From positions 916,501 to 980,500 of the forward strand of contig NZ_JAVIFT010000002.1 of the NCBI RefSeq assembly GCF_031157355.1: a stretch of 64,000 nucleotides of DNA, written 5' to 3'. The position numbers and the translations under genes are program-made. Positions within the stretch are counted from its first letter, which is position 1; every line of letters starts with the position of its first letter. Shown piece after piece: positions 1 to 8,224 of this stretch. The DNA comes from Hyphomicrobium sp. LHD-15 (GTDB lineage Bacteria > Pseudomonadota > Alphaproteobacteria > Rhizobiales > Hyphomicrobiaceae). Below the pieces are notes generated by a model that made no database searches, was not told the origin of the DNA, and worked only from the letters and a program-made list of their open reading frames with translations.

Positions 1-858
1 GGAGCCGGTTCGGATGAACCCAGTCTGTTGGCCGGCTTGCTGTTTGATGGCAAAGGTCAGCGGCTCATGGCTTCGCACGCCGTCAAGTCGGGGAAGCGCT
101 ATCGGTACTACGTCTCTCAGGCGCTCGTGGTGGGCGCGCGCGCGAAGTCGCCAGACGGGATGCGCCTTCCTGCCGGAGACATCGAGGCGCTTGCGCTCGA
201 TCGCCTTCGGCAGTTTTTCGCCACACCCGCAAAGGTCAGTGATGCAGTGTCTGAGTTTAATCTTTCTGCTGCAACTCAACGGGTTCTGCTGAGCAAGGCG
301 AACGAGCTTGCGAAGAGATGGGGTGAACGCTCGTACGCAGAACAACGTGGTCTGCTCATGAGAATTGCCGAAGCCGTCATCGTGCATGATGATGGTGTCG
401 AGCTTAGGCTCAAGTGCGATCGGATCGCGACGGAGCTGGGCGCAGAGCTTGGCCAGCAGAGTGGTCAACAGAACGAGGGCAAGTCGCGTCTAAAACTCTG
501 CTTCGAAGCGCAGTTGAAGCGGGTCGGAAACGGTTCCCGGTTGATTGTCGGAGCGGGGACAACCACAAACCGGGACGATAGGCTTGTCCGGCTCATAGCG
601 CAGGCTTTCGAGTTTCGGGATCAGTTGTTCTCGGGCCGGTACGACAGTGTCGAGGATATGGCGGCTGAGTTGGGAACAAGCGGGACCTACGTGACGACGC
701 TCGTACGTCTCGCGTTCCTGTCACCGAACATCGTCCGGGCGATACTGGATGGCCGTCAGCCTCCCGATCTGACGCTGACGCGTTTGATGACGGTTTCGAA
801 AGAGCTGCCACTTGCCTGGTCGGCGCAGGGGCAATACCTCGGGTTCGCCGATTTCTGA
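1..858 (+). CDS. Large serine recombinase, C-terminal part (5' end outside window)
   Basis: The reading frame is open from base 1, so the gene enters from outside and its N-terminal catalytic domain is not visible. The first residues (GAGSDEPSLLAGLLFDGKG followed by H-V-K-GKRYRYYVS) match the recombinase / zinc-beta-ribbon region of large serine site-specific recombinases. A coiled, charged C-terminal part and a helix-turn-helix-like stretch (GTSGTYVTTLVRLAFLSP) follow. These enzymes cut and rejoin DNA at att sites to integrate or excise elements, so this copy may have delivered the neighbouring defence genes. An internal TTG at 28 is not a convincing start, because the homologous sequence continues upstream of it. 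The family is clear; whether the whole gene is intact cannot be seen. Confidence 0.85.
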   Translation, partial: GAGSDEPSLLAGLLFDGKGQRLMASHAVKSGKRYRYYVSQALVVGARAKSPDGMRLPAGDIEALALDRLRQFFATPAKVSDAVSEFNLSAATQRVLLSKANELAKRWGERSYAEQRGLLMRIAEAVIVHDDGVELRLKCDRIATELGAELGQQSGQQNEGKSRLKLCFEAQLKRVGNGSRLIVGAGTTTNRDDRLVRLIAQAFEFRDQLFSGRYDSVEDMAAELGTSGTYVTTLVRLAFLSPNIVRAILDGRQPPDLTLTRLMTVSKELPLAWSAQGQYLGFADF

Positions 859-1196
859 GGCCGGTGGTGTCTTGTGGCACGAATTGTTGATCCGTCCCAG
901 AAGCGGGCATCGAAATTGTCCCCGTCGATCCCCCTAGGCCGTCGTCGAAGAAGTCCGCTGTGAAGGGTAGAGCGGTACTAACGTCAAGCCAACAGCAGGA
1001 GGATCGATCGAGACCATGCCCCGTCCTCTGCGAAGTGAATATGCAGACGGCAGTCTCGCAGCAACGAATGGCCGAGGAGGATCTTCGGAAGCCCATGGCG
1101 GTGGCGGGGGAATATGGTCATCACCGACCGGTCACACCCATCGCGCCATTGCCAACATCGCCGCCGTGTACCTCGTCCCCTAGGGCACCCTCACAC
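859..1196. other. Intergenic region between recombinase and Pycsar operon
   Basis: No convincing gene is seen. Open frames on both strands here lack recognisable domains and ribosome binding sites. The region lies between the 3' end of the serine recombinase and the 3' end of the minus-strand cyclase gene, so it is a convergent spacer and could hold an attachment site. I found no clear inverted repeat or direct repeat to prove one. Confidence 0.4.
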
Positions 1197-1898
1197 TCAG
1201 TAGGGCTTCCACTGCCAACTTGATCGGTAGATGCTCATATTGTTGCGTGCGGTCCACGTCCGCGCTTCCCACATGGGTTGTCCGTTAGCGCCGACTTTTG
1301 CGTCATTTTCCAGAGCACCATATACGGCAGCGGTAATCCACGAGGTATAGGCGCCATCCCTCAGAGTGCAGAGCTTTGCGGCATAATTGGCTGCGCGTCC
1401 GACCCACACCAGATCGTTGTCATTGCGCACGCCGATCCGCGCAATGAACAGTTCACTCGTGTCGACGCTGACGGAGTGCGCTGGCACGTAGGTCGTATTT
1501 GGATACTGGGCTTTCAATTTTGGTCGGATGATTTCGTTCATCGCGTAGTTGATCTGCAGAGCGCATTTTGCAGCTTTGGTGTTCTTCATGCTGCCGATGA
1601 AAACGGCCATGACGCGGTCGCCGTCATAGGCGGTAATAGCCCCACCGCGTGCTTTGATGATCCGCGCGCAGCACGTGAGGAACGCCTTGTAAACTTCCGC
1701 GGCGAACGCCGCCTGATACGTATCGACCAAGCCGGTCGAGTCCGCCATGTCGGCATTGAGCACGGTGCCGGCCAGCTTCACGGCATTGTTGCCAAGCCGC
1801 AAGTCAGCTGGCGCGGGAATTACTGTCCCATCGCGCACGCTCCACGGCGCGCGGAATATTGTCGCCACCTCTGTCGTGAGATCTTCCGCAAGTCCCAT
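1197..1898 (-). CDS. pycC: Pycsar-type pyrimidine nucleotide cyclase (PycC-like)
   Basis: This is a 233-residue single-domain class III nucleotidyl cyclase. The two metal-binding aspartates are visible as Asp50 in LNADMADST and Asp94 in AYDGDRVMAVF. The later VGRAANYAAKL motif (Asn171) fits the transition-state Asn position of class III cyclases. In the Pycsar family such cyclases make cCMP or cUMP on phage infection and activate a toxic effector. The gene starts 2 bases after the stop of the upstream gene (1901-2407), which looks like a Pycsar membrane effector, so the two form a minimal operon. Which pyrimidine nucleotide is used cannot be read from the sequence. A housekeeping adenylate cyclase is less likely given the short single domain and the partner. 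Confidence 0.85.
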   Translation of the reverse strand: MGLAEDLTTEVATIFRAPWSVRDGTVIPAPADLRLGNNAVKLAGTVLNADMADSTGLVDTYQAAFAAEVYKAFLTCCARIIKARGGAITAYDGDRVMAVFIGSMKNTKAAKCALQINYAMNEIIRPKLKAQYPNTTYVPAHSVSVDTSELFIARIGVRNDNDLVWVGRAANYAAKLCTLRDGAYTSWITAAVYGALENDAKVGANGQPMWEARTWTARNNMSIYRSSWQWKPY

Positions 1899-1900
1899 GG

Positions 1901-2407
1901 CTAGCGTACGATGAGTTCAGCGTGATGCGCACTCGCTGCGGCGAGCGCGGCGAACCACGTGGGCAGCGCGAGCGCGGTGGAGATGAATGCCCACTTCACC
2001 GCATCGAACTTGAGCGTGAGAATCTCGGCGTTGCGCCATACCTGTCCGAGTAGGTCATCGGTAAAGGTCGTGTCGGAGCAGGCGCACATTTCTTTCAGAT
2101 ACGTCGCCTCCGTACGGCGCGCGATTTCGCGAAAGTATACGAGTGACTGTTGGCCGCCATCAAGAACGGGGTAGCTCGCCCGGTAAAGGAACCAGACGCT
2201 CGTGCCGAGCGCGGCCACACTCAAAATGTACGCCAGTACGAGATACCAGACCTGCAGATCGGTAAGCCGTGCGTTTAGGGCAAGCAGCGCGAGCATCGCC
2301 ACGTCGACGGCGAATAGCGCGGAGATCTTTGTGTCGACCCGCGGGAAGAAGGCGAGGACGCGATCGAGCTGATCGGTCGCGGCTTCACGAAGGGGCTCAT
2401 CTTTCAT
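1901..2407 (-). CDS. Pycsar membrane effector (PycTM-like)
   Basis: This 168-residue protein has three hydrophobic segments, at about residues 28-46, 53-75 and 138-160, and a soluble loop between the second and third. This is the layout of the small PycTM effectors that sit next to Pycsar cyclases. Such effectors are thought to oligomerise in the inner membrane on binding cCMP or cUMP and to disrupt membrane integrity, killing the infected cell. The gene is the first of a two-gene operon, with 2 bases between its stop and the cyclase ATG. The assignment rests on topology, size and context, because no catalytic motif is expected. Confidence 0.8.
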   Translation of the reverse strand: MKDEPLREAATDQLDRVLAFFPRVDTKISALFAVDVAMLALLALNARLTDLQVWYLVLAYILSVAALGTSVWFLYRASYPVLDGGQQSLVYFREIARRTEATYLKEMCACSDTTFTDDLLGQVWRNAEILTLKFDAVKWAFISTALALPTWFAALAAASAHHAELIVR

Positions 2408-2697
2408 CGCGCCAGTATACAGCGCAGAGGCTCTAGCGCGACGGTTGCGCGCTATTCATCCACATAACCGTCTAAAGCGTCGAGGCCGCTCGACCCTCAT
2501 TTTCCGCCAAATCAGCGACAACAACGCCTGCAAGATCATGGAGCGCCCACCGCTGGGTTGAGCACGAGGGGACCTGCGCGCCTCGCGTGATCGCGGTCAT
2601 TTCATGCGGGATTCGACTCCACTCCAGAATCATGTTCTTGGTACGTTCCAATGGCAAATTCGGCCGGATTGAACGCGCTGCCAAGGGGAAACCGTCC
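2408..2697. promoter_or_regulatory. Divergent spacer between two Pycsar-type operons
   Basis: About 290 bases separate the start of the minus-strand pycTM-pycC operon from the plus-strand cyclase/E2/TIR operon, so promoters for both must lie here. An in-frame upstream extension of the plus-strand cyclase (GTG at 2587) is open. However, its sequence lacks family resemblance, and the ATG at 2698 has an AAGGGG ribosome binding site. No operator or clear -35/-10 pair could be assigned with confidence. Confidence 0.4.
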
Positions 2698-4224
2698 ATG
2701 GCAAAAAACTGGAATCGTGACCGCGCCGCCGAGCAGATCGACAAGCGGCTGGACGAGGTCGAGACCGTGACTGTCGTCGATTTCAAGCGCGACATGTCGC
2801 TTGAGAACATTCCGACCAACAAAGCCTATCGTATGGACGCTGCTCACCTTTACGCGGACATACTTAATCTATTCGACATGCTCTGCGTTACTGAAGATGA
2901 AGGCGTCACCTGCCACCGCCGGACGCTTCGCTTCCTCAACCTGCACTACCGTGCCGTCAACCGGATCCTTTCGGAGTGCGATGCGCGGCGAGTCGACTTC
3001 CACAACCAACGTCTGCACGCCGTAGTGTCCAAGCCTTACAACGCGGAGGATGGCGCCGAGCGAAGCCGGTTGGAAAGGGCCGTCGCCATCGGGCAAATGA
3101 TCATCGACGTGCTAAAACAGACCGGAGACGACGACGAGCAGGTCCCGAACGCTAAAATGCGGATCGGTATCGACACTGGACTGGCCCTTGCCGTCAACAA
3201 CGGCCGGCGGGGAGGGCGGGAGCCGCTTTTCCTGGGCGAACCCGCCAACAGGGCCGCTAAGCTCTCGGCTGCCGGGCGGCAGCAGGGAATTTACCTCACC
3301 AACAAGGCACGCAAGGCAATCGGCCTGGAAGAGGTAGACCAACCCGCTGCCACCGCCTTGACGGACGATGAAATCGCCAAATGCAAGTCGGCGGCCGCCC
3401 TTCCTGTCACTGTCGACGAGATCGTGCAGGGCTGGCGCGATGATTTGAAGGCGAACCCGATCGGTACGTTCGAGTTCACTCGCCATACGCCGCCGCTTCG
3501 TACGCTCGATATCACTGCGATGACGCCCGGAAATTCGCGGCGGCAGGAGGCGGTCTCGCTCTACGCAGATATCGACAACTTCACCGCTTACGTCTCCGCT
3601 CACGTAAATGGCAACCCTGAAGATGTCGTCAGAGTTTTCCACGTGCTCCGCTCTGAGATGGATCGGGTGTCGACGGTCGAGTTCTACGGGCGCCGCGTGC
3701 GTTTTATCGGTGACTGCATTCATGGACTCATCTGCGAGGGCACGTCGCGCGAGACCGACGAGGAGGCGAGCGTCAGTACCGCTACACTCTGCGCCGGAGC
3801 ATTGCGGTCCAGCTTCGGGCTGGCGCTCGAAAAGCTGAAGGATCGTGGGATCGATATCGCAGATCTTGCACTGGCGATCGGATTCGAGCTCGGCCCGATG
3901 ACCGTAACGAGACTTGGGCTGAAAGGTGATCGCGTGCGCTGCTCGGTGAGCAGGGGCGTTCTTGCAAGCGAGGCGGAACAACAGCGCTGCGATGGCACCG
4001 AGACGGCGATCGGCCCACTGGCATATGAGGCGGGAACTGAAGGGGTAAAGAATCTCTTCGGCAAGACGCGCAAAGCGCCCAATCTGGATTACAACGAGGT
4101 CGTCGAGGCCCTCTCCGAGGATGGCGATGCGTCGGCCAAAGCCGCCCAGGAGGCAGCCTATGTGGCCGCCGCGCCTGCCATTGTGGAGGCCGCCCGCGTC
4201 ATCGTCCGTCCTCACGCTTCTTAG
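2698..4224 (+). CDS. Tandem class III nucleotide cyclase of a Pycsar-like system
   Basis: This 508-residue protein contains two cyclase domains (about 45-215 and 280-450). Domain 1 has the first metal Asp (Asp54 in LYADILNLF), but the second metal position reads FHNQRLHAV, with Gln104 in place of Asp. It keeps a GEPANRAAKL motif (Asn184). Domain 2 has both metal aspartates (Asp291 in YADIDNF, Asp339 in FIGDCIHG) but lacks the Asn motif (VRCSVSRGV). The two domains therefore look complementary, as in pseudo-heterodimeric class III cyclases, giving one complete active site. The start at 2698 is chosen for its AAGGGG site and family-like N-terminus; a GTG at 2587 is the alternative. The next gene begins 2 bases downstream. 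The product is inferred to be a cyclic pyrimidine nucleotide because the third gene is a cNMP-binding TIR effector. Confidence 0.8.
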   Translation: MAKNWNRDRAAEQIDKRLDEVETVTVVDFKRDMSLENIPTNKAYRMDAAHLYADILNLFDMLCVTEDEGVTCHRRTLRFLNLHYRAVNRILSECDARRVDFHNQRLHAVVSKPYNAEDGAERSRLERAVAIGQMIIDVLKQTGDDDEQVPNAKMRIGIDTGLALAVNNGRRGGREPLFLGEPANRAAKLSAAGRQQGIYLTNKARKAIGLEEVDQPAATALTDDEIAKCKSAAALPVTVDEIVQGWRDDLKANPIGTFEFTRHTPPLRTLDITAMTPGNSRRQEAVSLYADIDNFTAYVSAHVNGNPEDVVRVFHVLRSEMDRVSTVEFYGRRVRFIGDCIHGLICEGTSRETDEEASVSTATLCAGALRSSFGLALEKLKDRGIDIADLALAIGFELGPMTVTRLGLKGDRVRCSVSRGVLASEAEQQRCDGTETAIGPLAYEAGTEGVKNLFGKTRKAPNLDYNEVVEALSEDGDASAKAAQEAAYVAAAPAIVEAARVIVRPHAS

Positions 4225-4226
4225 AC

Positions 4227-5036
4227 ATGAGCGCGGTTGATCTTCTGGCGGCGAAGGCGCCCGAGTTCGGCGTTAGCGTCCGGAGCCGATCCGGCGCGCG
4301 GATGGAGGTGGATGTTCCGGTCCCGCTGCCCGATGGGACTGCGCCGTCTTACTGCGTTGCCGTGCAAGCCTCCGGGGCCATGGTCGGAGCCCGTGAAAGG
4401 GTTCCAGCCCGTCTTCCTGCGTTCTGTCCCGAGAGGCATATCAACAGCGACAGCAGTTTTTGCCTGGGATGGGCGGAGGTCGATCCGCTGGCGGTCAACA
4501 ATGAAGGCGATGCCTGGAACTGGTGGGCGCGCCTTGTAAAGTTCTTGCGGCTGCAGGAGCGCGCTGCGCGACGGCGGCGGTGGCCCGATAGCCGGGCCTG
4601 GGCCCATGGAGCCGCGGCGGCCGAACAACTTCGCGCCGAGCGCGCCGCGGACCGGTTGGGCGAGCCATTTATCGACGATGTAGCGCGAAACCGGCTCACG
4701 ATCGCCCGACACGGCTCGAGTTCGAACGGCCCCGCGCTCCGGGTCTACCGCAACGGCGTCTGGATTTTCTCTATATGGGAGCTCGCGAAGCGTCCGGTTA
4801 ATCTGCGCCGCCGCTGTGTCTGCAAGAAAGGCGAGGGACGGCCTCTGGCCGTTCTGCGCAACTGCGGGACCCATAGCCAGGATGCTGCCGAACTCGCCTT
4901 TTCGCTGCGCGACCGGGAACGGGAGGAGGCCAAGTTCTGGAAAGCTCTTGAAGGTCGCATCTGCTGCGGGACCATGGACGGGTGCCCGCTCGCTTTAGGG
5001 GATCAGCATGGGAATTTCAGAAAGATTCAAGGATAA
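4227..5036 (+). CDS. E2-like (ubiquitin-conjugating fold) protein with Cys-rich tail
   Basis: This 269-residue protein has a CPERHINSDSSFCLGW motif at residues 67-82. It resembles the E2 active site, in which an HPN-like triad (here His71-Ile72-Asn73) precedes the catalytic Cys followed by Leu (here Cys79-Leu80). Similar CPxxHxN...FCLGW motifs occur in E2 proteins of CBASS operons, where E2 modifies the signalling enzyme. The C-terminal third is rich in cysteines (197, 199, 213, 246, 247, 253), perhaps a metal site. No E1, JAB peptidase or ubiquitin-like gene is nearby. The gene lies between a cyclase (2-base gap) and a cNMP-TIR effector (29-base overlap), so it belongs to one operon. I infer that it conjugates or otherwise tunes the cyclase. 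The E2 fold is a motif-based call. Confidence 0.65.
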   Translation: MSAVDLLAAKAPEFGVSVRSRSGARMEVDVPVPLPDGTAPSYCVAVQASGAMVGARERVPARLPAFCPERHINSDSSFCLGWAEVDPLAVNNEGDAWNWWARLVKFLRLQERAARRRRWPDSRAWAHGAAAAEQLRAERAADRLGEPFIDDVARNRLTIARHGSSSNGPALRVYRNGVWIFSIWELAKRPVNLRRRCVCKKGEGRPLAVLRNCGTHSQDAAELAFSLRDREREEAKFWKALEGRICCGTMDGCPLALGDQHGNFRKIQG

Positions 5037-5940
5037 GTCGGACCTGATCGCGGCGCTGCTCCGCCAGCAGGTGATCGGGAACAATCGCGAAATCGCCGAC
5101 GACGTGGCGCAGATTGGCGAGCTACTCGAATTTGAACCCGGTCAACAGCTGATCGAACAGGGCTGCGTAGACAGAGAGATCTATTTTTTGCTCGCGGGTG
5201 AGGCACGCGTCATTGTCAACGGCGTTCGCATGCACACACGGGGCTCCGGCGTTACGGTCGGCGAGATGTCGGCCCTCAATTCCACCATAGCTCGCTCAGC
5301 CACCATCGAGGCGGAGAAGGAGACGGCCGCATGGCGTATCACGCACGCGCGGCTTGAAGAGGTTGCTGACCGGCGCCCGGAACTGTGGAAACGGCTGGCC
5401 GTGGATCTGGCGGGGCGCCTGGAACAAAGAAACAGTTACGTGAACCGGGCAAATGTTGAGCCGAGACTGTTCATGATCTGCTCCGCAGAGGCTCTAGATA
5501 TCGCTAAGTGCATTCGCATCGGCCTGAAACAGGTGACACGGCAGATTGTCATCTGGAGCGATGAGCAGATATTCGAGAGCGGATCATACCCGCTTGAGGC
5601 TCTGGAGAAGGAAGTCAATCAGGCCGACTTCGCGATCGCCCTCGCTGAGCCTGATGATATCATCCGCTCCAGAGATCGAGCTCAGGCGACTGTGAGAGAC
5701 AATGTCATTTTCGAGCTTGGGTTCTTCATGTCGCGGCTGGGCAGGGCGCGCTCCCTGCTTCTCGTGCCGCGTGGTACCGACGTGAAGCTCCCGTCGGACT
5801 TCAAGGGACTGACACCTGTAGGATACTCCAAGGTCGGCCCAGGCGGCGACATGCCTGTGATACTGGGACCCACAATCGACGAGATAGGCAACATCGTCAA
5901 GAAGAAGGGTGTGCGTGCGTCCCTTGTAGAGGTTTCTTGA
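5008..5940 (+). CDS. Cyclic-nucleotide-binding TIR effector (PycTIR-like)
   Basis: This 310-residue protein has an N-terminal cyclic-nucleotide-binding domain (about 35-135). Its phosphate-binding cassette is visible as GEMSAL at 85-90 with Arg96. From about 150 to 300 follows a TIR-like domain of the predicted nucleotide-binding type, with RDNVIFELGFFMSRLG; Glu236 is the likely catalytic residue. In Pycsar, PycTIR proteins bind cCMP or cUMP and then degrade NAD+, stopping growth of the infected cell. The start overlaps the E2-like gene by 29 bases and is preceded by an AGGGGA site, which suggests translational coupling. The domain order matches known PycTIR effectors. Confidence 0.87.
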   Translation: MGISERFKDKSDLIAALLRQQVIGNNREIADDVAQIGELLEFEPGQQLIEQGCVDREIYFLLAGEARVIVNGVRMHTRGSGVTVGEMSALNSTIARSATIEAEKETAAWRITHARLEEVADRRPELWKRLAVDLAGRLEQRNSYVNRANVEPRLFMICSAEALDIAKCIRIGLKQVTRQIVIWSDEQIFESGSYPLEALEKEVNQADFAIALAEPDDIIRSRDRAQATVRDNVIFELGFFMSRLGRARSLLLVPRGTDVKLPSDFKGLTPVGYSKVGPGGDMPVILGPTIDEIGNIVKKKGVRASLVEVS

Positions 5941-6491
5941 GCATCGAGTTTTTAGTGCGAGTATCGTCTAAGGGCAGCGTTGGGCGGCTCTGATTGGAAC
6001 TCCCTCGGCAGCAGCCTTCATCGAAAGCAGGCGCGCATCGTCGGGTCCGTTGGAAGATTGTACGATGTGTATGCGAGCGCTGATTCCACGAATGGGAGCG
6101 CGGTTACTTTTGAACGCCCGCTTACGGTTCACGGCCAGAGCAGAACTGAATGTCCGCTTTGTTGGAAGCCGCGCTGAGGAATTTTGACGTGCTCGAGGTG
6201 TTTGCGCGGCGTCCTGAGATTACCGCCTTCTCGCGTTGATGTCCGATCGTACCCCGTCGGACTTGCCTGCCAATGCAGCAAGGCACGATTGGCAAATGTG
6301 CCGCGACGTCGGCTTGTGGAACGAACTTGCCATCCCCGCTTTGACCGGAAAGTCCCATTAGCCGACAATTCCGGCGTTCACTATTGCTCCATGCCGTATC
6401 AGCGGGTCAGGTCCGCTCACGGGTGACGAGCGGGCATCATGAGCTGGCGGACCGTCGCTGGTGACCCATAGCAAACATTCCTGACGCGTAG
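5941..6491. other. Non-coding stretch after the cyclase/E2/TIR operon
   Basis: No gene with a credible start or domain is seen. The stretch has several imperfect inverted segments and separates the plus-strand defence operon from the minus-strand aspartate operon, so transcription converges here. It may contain debris of earlier insertions, but I cannot name any. Confidence 0.4.
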
Positions 6492-6521
6492 AAAAACAGC
6501 CGCAGCGAGAGATGCGGCTGT
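6492..6521 (-). terminator. Rho-independent terminator of the aspT-aspD operon
   Basis: A perfect 9-bp inverted repeat (ACAGCCGCA / TGCGGCTGT, 6496-6504 and 6513-6521) with an 8-base loop is followed on the minus strand by a T run. It lies about 45 bases beyond the stop of the aspartate decarboxylase gene, where a terminator is expected. Confidence 0.8.
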
Positions 6522-6567
6522 CGGGTGCCTTACGGCTGCCCTAGCGGCCCAGAGGACCGCATTCGTC

Positions 6568-8184
6568 TCACCCTTTGGGCGAATGAGTGGATGCTTCGAA
6601 TGCATCGCGGTAACCCCGCGCCACGGACCTGACGCCGCGACCGATGTCTTCGTAGGCTTCGTCTGGGAGGTTCGCTAGCGACACGCGCAGAGACCAATCT
6701 GGCGCTGAAAACCCACCGCCGTTCAGGAGAACGACACCATGGGACTCAGCTAGTCTAAACGCCAAATCAAGCGGGTGAACGTTCTTCTTCAGATACTCTA
6801 CCGCATCCTCTCCAATGTTCTTGCGAGCCCAAAATTCGAAGTCGATCAGGCCGTAGTAGGCATCGAAATTCTCGTTGGGGTTAACTTTGAGACCCAAGGT
6901 TTCGATCATTAGCCAGGCGCGATGATTGACGATCTCCTTGCAGGCCTTCTGATATGCCTTTTCCACGTCCATCATCTCGAAGAGTGAGAACAAACTCATC
7001 ATGACTTGCTGCGGGAGTGAAAGCCCGGCGGTGTGATTCAGTGCCACGTCCCGGCTGTCGGCCACTATGCGATCGATGAATTTGACCTTGCGCGGCTCAA
7101 GCGTAAGCGCGCCATAGCGCTTATCCAGCGTCTTAAGAACAGCGTCAGGCAAATTGCCAAGAGCCTTATCGAAGATGTTGTCTTCGTGAACGGCGATGAC
7201 GCCTAGCCGCCAGCCCGTGCATCCGAAGTACTTGGAATAGGAGTACACGCCGATGGTGTTGTGAGGTAGTTCGCCCAATAGAGAGCGGAAATCGTCGACG
7301 AATGTGCCGTAGACGTCATCCGTCAGGAGCATCAGGTCTGGCCGCTTCGTCTTGACGAGGTTAGTAAGCTTCCCAATCGTCTCTTTGCTCAATGCCATCC
7401 CGGTCGGGTTGCCTGGGTTGACGATAAAGAAGGCCTTGATCTTCGGATCTTCGAGTTTCTTGATTTCCTCGTCCGTGAACTGGAAGCGGTTTTCCTGCGG
7501 AGCCTTGATGTGCACGGTCTTGAGATCGTAGTCCTCAAGATGTGTCATCTCCAGATATGGCGTGAAGATCGGCGTTCCGAGCGCAATCGTGTCACCGGGC
7601 AGCAGTAGCCGATTGGCCTTTAGCGTTTTGAAGATGTAGCACATCGCCGCCGTGCCTCCCTCGACGGCGTACAAATCGAATTTGCCGGGCGGCCGCGGAT
7701 TGCCGCACATCGCCCACATTAAATACTCATGCACGATCCGCTCATTGTGCACCAGCATGCGGTCGGGGACCGGGTAGTTGTCGCCGATGATCGAGTCGAC
7801 CAATTCATGGAGGAAGGCGTCTCGATCAAAGTCGAATTTGTCTGTCGCAAAATCGACCATCGAGCCAAGAAACGCAGCGCCTGGTGCGTCTTCATGCTTC
7901 GCTAGCCAGTCATCGAAACGTTGGGCGATACCATCTTTCTGGGGCATTCCGCCGACACCGGCAGGATGGTTCATCACTCGCTTACTTTCGGTGATCGCGA
8001 ACTGACCAAGCAGAAAGAAACCCTCGCGGGGTGTGGTTGCAATCCAGTTAGGATTGCCCCGACCGGCATTCAAAAACGCGGACTGGGTCGTGCGAGAAGC
8101 TTCTTTGGCGAGTTTGATCAACTCGTCTTTGATTTCGAAGGGGCTCAACGCTTCAAACTTCTTCAGGGTGGGAAGATCGGCCAT
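6568..8184 (-). CDS. asdA: Aspartate 4-decarboxylase / aspartate aminotransferase
   Basis: This 538-residue, PLP-dependent fold-type I enzyme is the length expected for aspartate 4-decarboxylase. The PLP lysine is Lys318 in YSYSKYFGCTGWRLG, and FIVNPGNPTG (about 253-262) is the aminotransferase signature. The enzyme removes the beta-carboxyl of L-aspartate to give L-alanine and CO2. With the antiporter encoded just upstream (8225-9913), it forms a known proton-motive cycle: aspartate enters, is decarboxylated with consumption of a proton, and alanine leaves. Both genes are read in the same direction, 40 bases apart, and a terminator follows. Confidence 0.93.
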   Translation of the reverse strand: MADLPTLKKFEALSPFEIKDELIKLAKEASRTTQSAFLNAGRGNPNWIATTPREGFFLLGQFAITESKRVMNHPAGVGGMPQKDGIAQRFDDWLAKHEDAPGAAFLGSMVDFATDKFDFDRDAFLHELVDSIIGDNYPVPDRMLVHNERIVHEYLMWAMCGNPRPPGKFDLYAVEGGTAAMCYIFKTLKANRLLLPGDTIALGTPIFTPYLEMTHLEDYDLKTVHIKAPQENRFQFTDEEIKKLEDPKIKAFFIVNPGNPTGMALSKETIGKLTNLVKTKRPDLMLLTDDVYGTFVDDFRSLLGELPHNTIGVYSYSKYFGCTGWRLGVIAVHEDNIFDKALGNLPDAVLKTLDKRYGALTLEPRKVKFIDRIVADSRDVALNHTAGLSLPQQVMMSLFSLFEMMDVEKAYQKACKEIVNHRAWLMIETLGLKVNPNENFDAYYGLIDFEFWARKNIGEDAVEYLKKNVHPLDLAFRLAESHGVVLLNGGGFSAPDWSLRVSLANLPDEAYEDIGRGVRSVARGYRDAFEASTHSPKG

Positions 8185-8224
8185 TGTTTACTCCTAGCGC
8201 ACAATTTGAGACGCAGAATTTCGA

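Noticed and set aside
593-1096. Minus-strand 167-residue protein
   Set aside because: Mostly antisense to the recombinase; Ser/Arg-rich, no start signal.
3112-4215. Minus-strand 367-residue protein
   Set aside because: It is the mirror of the tandem cyclase gene, Arg/His/Gly-rich without domains.
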